Assembly: GCA_013695295.1 (NCBI GenBank)
Contig: JACDAS010000325.1
Span: 1 to 10,460 of the forward strand
Direction: 5' to 3'
Origin: Actinomycetota bacterium
GTDB lineage: Bacteria > Actinomycetota > Thermoleophilia > Gaiellales > Gaiellaceae
DNA: 10,460 nucleotides
The notes below the pieces were generated by a model that had not been told where the DNA came from, did not search any database, and saw only the letters and a list, made by a program, of their open reading frames with translations. Position 1 is the stretch's first letter; each line of letters starts with the position of its first letter. This document shows, piece by piece, positions 5,572 through 10,460 of the stretch. The position numbers and the translations under genes were made by a program.

Positions 5572-6701
5572 ACCTCGACCTTTCCCCCGAGCACGACCTG
5601 ATCCGCGAGACCGTGCGGGAGTTCGCGCTCGAGCGGATCGCGCCGGTAGCAGAGGAGCTCGACCGCGAGCATCGCTTCCCCTACGAGCTGGTCGCGGAGC
5701 TCGCCGACCTCGGCCTGATGGGGATCCCGATTCCCGAGACCTACGGCGGCGGCGGCGGCGACACCCTCTCCTACGCGATCGCGATCGAGGAGCTGACCCG
5801 GATCGACTCCTCGGTCGCGATCACCGTCGCCGCCCACACCTCGCTCGGAACGATGCCGATCTTCCTCTTCGGCACGGAGGAGCAGAAACGCCGGTGGCTC
5901 CCCGAGCTCGCCTCAGGCCGCCGCCTCGCGGCCTTCGGGCTCACTGAGGCCGACGCCGGCTCGGACGCCGGCGCCACGCGCACCCGCGCCGAGCTGCACG
6001 ACGGCTCGTGGGTGATCGGCGGGTCGAAGATCTTCATCACGAACGCCGGCACCGACATCACGGGCTGCGTGACGATCACGGCCCTGACCGGCGAGGGTGA
6101 GGTGTCCAACCTGATCGTCCCGAACGGGACGCCCGGCTACGAGATCTCGGGCCCGATGCGGAAGCTCGGCTGGCGGGCCTCGGACACCCGCGAGCTCTCG
6201 TTCCGCGAGTGTGCCGTCCCGGAGGCCAACCTGCTCGGACGGCGCGGGGAGGGCTTCCGCCAGTTCCTCGAGATCCTGGACGGCGGCCGGATCTCGATCG
6301 CGGCGATGGGGGTCGGCCTCGCGCAGGGCGCCTACGACCTCGCCTACGCCTACGCGAAGGAGCGCGAGCAGTTCGGCAAGCCGATCTCGACCTTCCAGGC
6401 GGTGCAGTTCAAGCTCGCCGACATGGCGACCGAGCTCGAGGCCGGCCGGGCTCTCGTCTACAAGGCGGCCTGGCTGAAGGATCAGGGCAGGCCGTTCGCG
6501 CGCGAGGCGGCGATGGCCAAGCTCTACACGGGCGAGCTGTCGAACCGGGCCGTCAACTGGTCGCTCCAGATCCACGGTGGGTACGGGTACATGGACGAGT
6601 TCGCGATCTCGCGGCTCTACCGGGACCAGAAGATCCTCGAGATCGGCGAGGGCACCAACGAGGTCCAGCGGATGGTGATCGCGAAACATCTCGGGCTTTA
6701 G
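5568..6701 (+). CDS. Acyl-CoA dehydrogenase (short/medium-chain type)
   Basis: 377 residues, normal length. An FAD flavoenzyme that introduces the alpha-beta double bond into acyl-CoA and passes electrons to ETF. Domain order is the usual N-terminal helices (1-120), beta barrel (about 121-230) and C-terminal helices. Signature 1 reads GLTEADAGSDAGA (124-136), signature 2 starts QIHGGYGYMDEF and leads to ILEIGEGTNEVQRM. Glu361 in GEGTNE sits where the catalytic base lies in short- and medium-chain enzymes; isovaleryl-CoA dehydrogenases have Ala there, which argues against that assignment. Exact chain length is unknown. The start is TTG, overlapping the pepA stop as TTGA; the sequence MNLDLSPEHDLIRETVREFA matches the family N-terminus, so the start is sound. 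The TAG stop forms part of the first hairpin of the downstream cluster. Confidence 0.94.
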   Translation: MNLDLSPEHDLIRETVREFALERIAPVAEELDREHRFPYELVAELADLGLMGIPIPETYGGGGGDTLSYAIAIEELTRIDSSVAITVAAHTSLGTMPIFLFGTEEQKRRWLPELASGRRLAAFGLTEADAGSDAGATRTRAELHDGSWVIGGSKIFITNAGTDITGCVTITALTGEGEVSNLIVPNGTPGYEISGPMRKLGWRASDTRELSFRECAVPEANLLGRRGEGFRQFLEILDGGRISIAAMGVGLAQGAYDLAYAYAKEREQFGKPISTFQAVQFKLADMATELEAGRALVYKAAWLKDQGRPFAREAAMAKLYTGELSNRAVNWSLQIHGGYGYMDEFAISRLYRDQKILEIGEGTNEVQRMVIAKHLGL

Positions 6702-6781
6702 GGCTTCGCCCTTCGCCCCAAGTGCTTCGCACTTGGGGCGACTCTGGTTAGGCCCTTCGGGCTAGCGGCGGCCAAGCCGCC
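6700..6781. repeat. Cluster of four short triloop hairpins after the acyl-CoA dehydrogenase gene
   Basis: Four perfect stems follow each other within 82 bp: AGGGC-TTC-GCCCT (6700-6712, using the last two bases of the stop codon); a 12-bp stem with TTC loop (6714-6740); GCCC-TTC-GGGC (6752-6762, extended by a G-U pair in RNA); and GGCGGC-CAA-GCCGCC (6767-6781). CTTCG occurs at 6704, 6711, 6725 and 6755. The first and third hairpins each follow TTAGG-like sequence about 50 bp apart, so part of it may be a degenerate direct repeat. No reading frame. It may be a termination or RNA-stability region, or a dispersed palindromic repeat. Confidence 0.65.
6714..6740 (+). terminator. Candidate terminator hairpin for the pepA/acyl-CoA dehydrogenase operon
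   Basis: CGCCCCAAGTGC and its exact complement GCACTTGGGGCG are joined by TTC, a perfect 12-bp stem 12 nt after the stop codon. No T-run follows, so it is not a classical Rho-independent terminator. Actinobacterial terminators often lack the U-tract, which keeps the call possible. Confidence 0.5.
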
Positions 6782-6827
6782 ACCCCTCTTGGACAAACGG
6801 GCGTCAGCGTCGGCGGGAGGGAGGGTG

Positions 6828-6833
6828 TAGGGT
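6828..6833 (+). promoter_or_regulatory. Candidate -10 box for the persulfide dioxygenase gene
   Basis: TAGGGT lies 8 nt before the GTG start, which would give a leaderless or nearly leaderless transcript. No clear -35 box. A purine run GGGAGGGAGGG at 6815-6825 could be taken for a Shine-Dalgarno but ends 16 nt before the start, too far for normal use. The rest of the gap (6782-6827) shows nothing I can name. Confidence 0.35.
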
Positions 6834-6841
6834 CCCAGATC

Positions 6842-8161
6842 GTGCTTCTGCGCCAGTTCGTCGACGACGATCTCGGCTGCGCCTCGTACCTGATCGGCGA
6901 TCGCGACTCCGGCGAGGCGGTGCTCGTCGACCCGGCTTACGCGATCGAGCCGTACCTGGCCGCGGCCGCCGAGGAGGGGGTGAGGCTGACGCGCGTCCTC
7001 GAGACGCATACCCACGCAGACCACCTCTCCGGTCACGGACGACTCGCTCTCGAGCTCGGACTACCCGTCTCGATCCACTCGGAGGCCCGGCCAGAGTTCC
7101 CCTTCGAGCCGCTGGCAGACGGGGACGAGATCGCCGTCGGTGAGCGCTCGCTGCAGGTGCTGCACACCCCCGGCCATCGGCCCGAGCACTGCGCCTTTCT
7201 CGCGGGCGGCGCGCTGCTCACCGGAGACTCGCTGTTCGTCGGCTCCGTCGCGCGGCCGGACCTCGCAGTCGAGGCCAGGGAGGGCGCCGACGGGCTCTTC
7301 CACAGCCTCCGGCGCCTGCTCGAGCTGCCCGACGATCTGCTGGTCCTACCCGGCCACGTCGCCGGCTCGCTCTGCGGCGCCGGCATGAGCGGCAGCCCGA
7401 CCTCGACGCTCGGGCAGGAACGCCGGTTCAATCGCGCGCTCCGGACGTCGGTGGCCGAGGAGTTCGTGGAGGACGCCCTGGCCGCCGCGGCAGTGCCGCG
7501 ACCCCCGACCATGGAACGGGTCGTGGAGCTCAATCGCGGGCCGTTCGTCGCAGCTCCGGACGCGCTCGTGTCGGTCGACCCGAGCGGCGCGACGATCCTG
7601 GACGTCCGGCCGGCCCGCGTGTTTGCGGCAGGACACGTCGCGGGTGCGATCAACATCCCGCTCGCCACTTCCGGCTTCGGGACGAAGGCGGGTTTCGTGC
7701 TCCGCCCCGACGAGCCGATCATCCTGCATGCGGGTTCCGGAGCCGAGGCGGCCCTCGCCGCCGAGCGCCTTCGCGCCGTCGGCCTGCTCGAGATCCGAGG
7801 GCTGCTCGACGAGCCCGCGACACCGGAGCGGCTCGAGCCGCTCACGATCGGGGAGCTCGACCGCCTGCTCCGGGCGGGTTCAATCGAGGTGCTCGACGTC
7901 CGCGAGGCCGACGAGCGCGCCGACGGCTACATCGCCGGCAGCCGCCACCTGCCGTACCGGCTCGTGCGAGCGTGCTGGGAAGGCCTCTGCTGCGAGAAGC
8001 CGCTGGCCACGGTCTGCGAGTCGGGGGCGCGAGCGGCCGTCGCCGCCAGCATCCTCGCCGCGAACGGGATCGACGCTAGGCCCGTGCTCGACGGAGGGAT
8101 CGGCGACTGGCAAGCGCGGGGAGGCAAGGCGGTCGAGTTCCGCCGGTGCGGGCAACCTTGA
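6842..8161 (+). CDS. Persulfide dioxygenase-rhodanese-rhodanese fusion (CstB-like)
   Basis: 439 residues, GTG start. The N-terminal metallo-beta-lactamase-fold domain (about 1-230) is of the ETHE1 persulfide dioxygenase type, which oxidises glutathione or other low-molecular persulfides to sulfite with one non-haem iron. The metal set is complete: His56, His58, Asp60, His61 in THTHADHLSG, then His112 (TPGHRPEH), Asp129 (LTGDSLF) and His172 (LPGHVAGS). A first rhodanese-like domain (about 245-325) has no cysteine in its active-site loop (ILHAGSG) and is probably inactive. A second one (about 336-430) has the loop CESGAR with catalytic Cys392. This order, with a dead middle domain and active last domain, matches CstB of Staphylococcus, which turns persulfide to sulfite and then thiosulfate. 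It likely detoxifies sulfane sulfur in the cytoplasm. No CstR-type regulator or sulfide:quinone reductase is nearby. Confidence 0.92.
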   Translation: MLLRQFVDDDLGCASYLIGDRDSGEAVLVDPAYAIEPYLAAAAEEGVRLTRVLETHTHADHLSGHGRLALELGLPVSIHSEARPEFPFEPLADGDEIAVGERSLQVLHTPGHRPEHCAFLAGGALLTGDSLFVGSVARPDLAVEAREGADGLFHSLRRLLELPDDLLVLPGHVAGSLCGAGMSGSPTSTLGQERRFNRALRTSVAEEFVEDALAAAAVPRPPTMERVVELNRGPFVAAPDALVSVDPSGATILDVRPARVFAAGHVAGAINIPLATSGFGTKAGFVLRPDEPIILHAGSGAEAALAAERLRAVGLLEIRGLLDEPATPERLEPLTIGELDRLLRAGSIEVLDVREADERADGYIAGSRHLPYRLVRACWEGLCCEKPLATVCESGARAAVAASILAANGIDARPVLDGGIGDWQARGGKAVEFRRCGQP

Positions 8162-8167
8162 AAGGGC

Positions 8168-8204
8168 TCCGCGCGGCGGCCGCGGATCATTCGCCGGTTG
8201 GCGA
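8168..8204. terminator. Candidate bidirectional terminator between convergent genes
   Basis: The 64-bp gap between two convergent stops contains TCCGCG-N7-CGCGGA (8168-8186) and TCGCC-GGTT-GGCGA (8191-8204), plus the 8-bp palindrome TTCCGGAA at 8211-8218. Either stem could end transcripts from both sides. No T-run is present. Confidence 0.45.
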
Positions 8205-8225
8205 GCTCGTTTCCGGAACCGCAGG

Positions 8226-9422
8226 TCAGGTGATCCGCTCGACCGGGTAGCCCCAGCCGCGCATCGCGGCAAGGACAGCGTCGCAGTGCTCCTCGTCGCG
8301 GGTGACGAGGGTCAGTTCCACCTCGGTCTCGCTGACCGGGATGTGCATTCCCTCCCGGTGGTGCTCGACGGAGAGGACGTTGACACGCTCCTTGGCAACG
8401 AGAGCAAGCAGCTTCAGGAGCTCGCCCGGGCGATCCGGCATCCGCGAGCGGACGACGAGGTAGCGGCCCTCCAGTGTCAGCCCGTGGCGCATGACCGAGA
8501 TCAGCAAGGTCGGGTCGATGTTCCCGCCCGAGAGGATCACCGCCACCGGGCCGTCGCCGGCGACCTGACCCGAGAGCAGCGCCGCGAGGGTGACCGCGCC
8601 GGCGCCCTCGACGAGCAGCTTCGCGCGCTCGAGCAGGAGCACGATCGCGGCGCTGATCTCCTCCTCGCTGACGGCGATGATGTCCTCGGCGAGGTCGGCG
8701 AGGAGCGGCGCCGTGAGCGCCCCCGGCGACTTGACGGCGATCCCGTCCGCGATCGTGAACCCGCGCTTCCGGCCGCCCGCGAAGGGCGCGCAGGCTGCTG
8801 CCTGGACGCCGATGAGCTTCACCTCGGGTCGGAGTTCGCGCAGGGCAAGGCCGATGCCGCTGGCGAGCCCGCCCCCGCCGACGGCGGCGATCACGGTCTC
8901 GACGTCGGGGAGCTGCTCGACCAGCTCGAGACCGAGTGTCCCCTGACCCGCGATCACCGTCTCGTCGTCGAACGCGTGGATGAACGTCGCGCCTGTCGAC
9001 TCGGCTCGCTCGAGCGCTCCGGCCAGGGCGTCGTCGAACATCTCGCCGCCGAGCTCGATCGTCGCGCCGTAGCCACGGGTCGCGTCGATCTTCGTCATCG
9101 GCGCGTCCTGCGGCATGTGGATCGTTGCCGCGATGCCCGCCTGCCGCGCGGCCCAGGCAACCGCCTGGCCATGGTTTCCGGCGCTCGCCGTGACGACGCC
9201 GGCGGCGCGCTCCGCGTCCGTCAGCGTCGCGATCTTGTTGTACGCGCCCCGGACCTTGAACGAGCCGGTCCGCTGCAGGTTCTCGGCCTTCAGGTGCACC
9301 GGGCGGCCGGCGAATCTCGAGAAGGTCTCGGAGCCGTAGAGCGGCGTCACCCGCGCGGTTCCCTCGAGGCGCTTCCTGGCCGCCTGGATGTCAGAGAGGG
9401 TCGGACCCGTTCCCCGCGTCAA
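8226..9422 (-). CDS. ilvA: Threonine ammonia-lyase with C-terminal ACT domain
   Basis: 398 residues. A PLP enzyme that deaminates threonine to 2-oxobutyrate and ammonia. PLP-binding Lys56 lies in RTGSFKVRGAYNK, substrate loop SAGNHGQ at 80-86, phosphate-binding GGGGL at 182-186, and Ser298 in VILSGGNIDP near the PLP ring nitrogen. A single ACT domain follows (about 322-398: YLVVRSRMPDRPGELLKLL). The length and single ACT-like end match the medium form related to TdcB, not the long biosynthetic IlvA, so it may be catabolic; the symbol is by homology only. The start is TTG at 9422: a Shine-Dalgarno AAGGTG stands 7 nt before it, and TLSDIQAARKRLEG matches the family N-terminus, while the next start (GTG, Val25) would cut into it. 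It overlaps the end of meaB by 32 bp, so it is translated from the same mRNA. Confidence 0.94.
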   Translation of the reverse strand: MTRGTGPTLSDIQAARKRLEGTARVTPLYGSETFSRFAGRPVHLKAENLQRTGSFKVRGAYNKIATLTDAERAAGVVTASAGNHGQAVAWAARQAGIAATIHMPQDAPMTKIDATRGYGATIELGGEMFDDALAGALERAESTGATFIHAFDDETVIAGQGTLGLELVEQLPDVETVIAAVGGGGLASGIGLALRELRPEVKLIGVQAAACAPFAGGRKRGFTIADGIAVKSPGALTAPLLADLAEDIIAVSEEEISAAIVLLLERAKLLVEGAGAVTLAALLSGQVAGDGPVAVILSGGNIDPTLLISVMRHGLTLEGRYLVVRSRMPDRPGELLKLLALVAKERVNVLSVEHHREGMHIPVSETEVELTLVTRDEEHCDAVLAAMRGWGYPVERIT

Positions 9423-10383
9423 TCCTGAACACCTTTTCCATGATCTCCCGCACGGCGGTCAGCGGGTCGAGCTGGCGCCGCTGAACCTCGTCCAGCAGGC
9501 GGCGAAGCTCCGGGTCGTCGGCGACCGTCTCCTCGAGATGGCGCTTGGCCCGCGCCGAGGCGACCGCGAAGACCTCGGCGGCCAGGTTCTTCCGCCGGCG
9601 CTCCTCGAGCTGCCCGCCTTCCTCGAGGTGGGCGCGGTGCTGCTCGACCCGCTCCCAGAGCTCCGCAACGTTCTCGCCCCGGCCGGCCTCGGTCAGGACG
9701 ATCGGCGGGCGCCAGGAGCGGTCCCGGTCGAGTGAGAGGATCGACCGCACCTCGTTCAGCATCGTCTTCGCCGCCGGGTGGTCGGATTTGTTGATCGCGA
9801 TCACGTCCGGGATCTCCATGATCCCCGCCTTGAGAGCCTGGATCGAGTCGCCCGAGCCCGGCATCAGCACGAGCACCACCGTGTCCGCGATCGAGATCAC
9901 CTCGACCTCGCTCTGACCAGCGCCGACGGTCTCGAGGAAAACGATGTCCTTTCCCCCGGCGTCGAGCACCAGCAACGCCTGGAGCGTCGACTCCGCAAGG
10001 CCGCCGAGGTGCCCACGCGTGCCCATCGAGCGGATGAAGACCTCCGGGTCGAGGAAGTGATCCGAGAGCCTGATCCGATCGCCGAGGAGCGCGCCCTTCG
10101 AGAACGGGCTCGACGGGTCGATCGAGATCACCCCGACCGTGAGCTCACGCTGCCGGACGTGGCGCACGAGCGAGCCGATCAGCGTCGACTTGCCGACACC
10201 GGGTGGCCCGGTGACCCCGACCGCGTAGGCTCCGCCCGTCTCCGGATAGAGGTCGCGGACAAGCTCCCCTGCCAGAGGGTCCGAGTCCTCGACGAGCGAG
10301 ATCGCGCGCGCGAGCGCCCTGCGGTCGCCCGCCCTGACGCCGGCCGCGAGGGCCTCGCGGGTCCAGGGTCCGTTCCGACTCAC
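9391..10383 (-). CDS. meaB: MeaB-type GTPase, chaperone of methylmalonyl-CoA mutase
   Basis: 330 residues, usual length; GTG start, TGA stop. A SIMIBI-class P-loop GTPase (ArgK/MeaB family) that gates B12 cofactor loading and protects adenosylcobalamin-dependent mutases such as methylmalonyl-CoA mutase in the cytoplasm. After an N-terminal helical part (1-50) come Walker A GPPGVGKST (59-67), switch region SIDPSSPFSKGALLGDR (87-103), SMGTRGHLGGL (119-129), the ETVGAGQSEVE Walker B/switch II block (151-161) and NKSD (198-201) for guanine. The C-terminal helices (about 260-330) carry the dimerisation arm. All motifs are intact. It precedes and overlaps the threonine deaminase gene by 32 bp; both relate to the threonine/propionyl-CoA route. 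The mutase itself is not in view and may lie just beyond the right edge. Confidence 0.95.
   Translation of the reverse strand: MSRNGPWTREALAAGVRAGDRRALARAISLVEDSDPLAGELVRDLYPETGGAYAVGVTGPPGVGKSTLIGSLVRHVRQRELTVGVISIDPSSPFSKGALLGDRIRLSDHFLDPEVFIRSMGTRGHLGGLAESTLQALLVLDAGGKDIVFLETVGAGQSEVEVISIADTVVLVLMPGSGDSIQALKAGIMEIPDVIAINKSDHPAAKTMLNEVRSILSLDRDRSWRPPIVLTEAGRGENVAELWERVEQHRAHLEEGGQLEERRRKNLAAEVFAVASARAKRHLEETVADDPELRRLLDEVQRRQLDPLTAVREIMEKVFRIDAGNGSDPL
9430..9435 (-). promoter_or_regulatory. Shine-Dalgarno for the threonine ammonia-lyase gene inside meaB
   Basis: On the minus strand AAGGTG stands 7 nt before the TTG start and lies within the meaB coding sequence. It supports the TTG as the start and indicates translational coupling across the 32-bp overlap. 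Confidence 0.6.
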
Positions 10384-10390
10384 GCGCGCC

Positions 10391-10396
10391 AGCTTA
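10391..10396 (-). promoter_or_regulatory. Candidate -10 box, leaderless start of meaB
   Basis: On the minus strand TAAGCT is followed by 7 nt (GGCGCGC) and the GTG start, so transcription would begin at the start codon. No Shine-Dalgarno and no clear -35 box. The box is part of the small palindrome AGCTT-CT-AAGCT (10391-10402), which could be an operator or chance. Confidence 0.4.
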
Positions 10397-10402
10397 GAAG
10401 CT

Positions 10403-10460
10403 CTAGACCGGGGGCCCGAGCGGCTCCCTCGCGGGCGCGACGGCCGGCGCGATCGGCGGC
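10403..10460 (-). CDS. Probable C-terminus of an unidentified minus-strand gene
   Basis: The minus strand has an open frame entering from the right edge. It encodes about 18 residues, PPIAPAVAPAREPLGPPV, then TAG. All 18 codons end in G or C, as in the real genes here, while the neighbouring frame shows several A/T-ending codons. The piece is Pro/Ala-rich, like a flexible tail, and gives no clue to function. The stop would lie 19 nt before the meaB start, so the gene is probably in the same operon. It is too short to be sure that it is coding. Confidence 0.4.
   Translation of the reverse strand, partial: PPIAPAVAPAREPLGPPV

Noticed and set aside
5568..6701. Assignment of the acyl-CoA dehydrogenase as isovaleryl-CoA dehydrogenase, suggested by its link to leucyl aminopeptidase
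   Set aside because: Glu361 is in the short/medium-chain catalytic position (GEGTNE) and the alternative IVD position is not Glu (LDGGR), so the leucine-pathway reading is not supported.
6815..6825. GGGAGGGAGGG as Shine-Dalgarno of the persulfide dioxygenase gene
   Set aside because: It ends 16 nt before the GTG start, beyond usual spacing, and no alternative start fits better.
7623..9428. 601-residue plus-strand ORF, the longest in the window
   Set aside because: It spans out of frame across the end of the persulfide dioxygenase gene and then antisense through the threonine deaminase gene. Both of those have intact family motifs, and this frame has none.
1..10460. CRISPR arrays, tRNA/rRNA genes, transposases, integrases, toxin-antitoxin or defence genes
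   Set aside because: No regularly spaced repeats, no tRNA or rRNA segments and no encoded proteins of these kinds were found on either strand.

Overview
The window is about 70% GC. Its codons end overwhelmingly in G or C, and starts are ATG, GTG or TTG. Gene content and style point to a high-GC Gram-positive, most likely an actinobacterium; a Thermoleophilia-like lineage is my guess, and no marker gene here proves it. There is no rRNA, tRNA, CRISPR array, transposase or phage gene. Most of the window is compact accessory catabolism. The less ordinary signals lie in the short gaps between genes.

Left block (1-2328): the 3' end of an MFS transporter overlaps the start of a biotin carboxylase/biotin carrier subunit of an acyl-CoA carboxylase by 25 bp. 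This runs tail-to-tail, 4 bp apart, into a small SCP2-type lipid/acyl-CoA carrier gene on the minus strand. Between the SCP2 gene and the next minus-strand gene lies a 170-bp near-palindrome (2380-2549). It has a perfect hairpin at its exact centre and looks like a MITE or dispersed repeat.

Middle block (2546-8161): a fosmidomycin-resistance-type MFS gene and a small uncharacterised basic protein gene read on the minus strand. A 98-bp divergent region separates them from pepA (M17 leucyl aminopeptidase) and an acyl-CoA dehydrogenase, which share a 4-bp TTGA stop/start overlap. A cluster of four triloop hairpins follows. Next comes a CstB-like persulfide dioxygenase/rhodanese/rhodanese fusion.

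Right block (8226-10460, minus strand): meaB, the GTPase chaperone of methylmalonyl-CoA mutase, overlaps a threonine ammonia-lyase with a C-terminal ACT domain by 32 bp. The last 58 bases probably hold the C-terminus of another minus-strand gene.

How the genes may work together (inference): threonine deaminase yields 2-oxobutyrate, the precursor of propionyl-CoA. A biotin-dependent acyl-CoA carboxylase and MeaB-protected methylmalonyl-CoA mutase would take propionyl-CoA to succinyl-CoA. The acyl-CoA dehydrogenase and SCP2 protein fit fatty or branched-chain acyl-CoA turnover. The persulfide dioxygenase would handle sulfane sulfur from sulfur amino acids.

A recurrent regulatory feature is a TAnnnT box 6-8 nt before the start codon, without a good Shine-Dalgarno, at four genes. 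This suggests leaderless transcripts. I see no convincing new defence or mobile system. The palindromic element, the leaderless pattern, the hairpin cluster and the small orphan protein are the items most worth checking.
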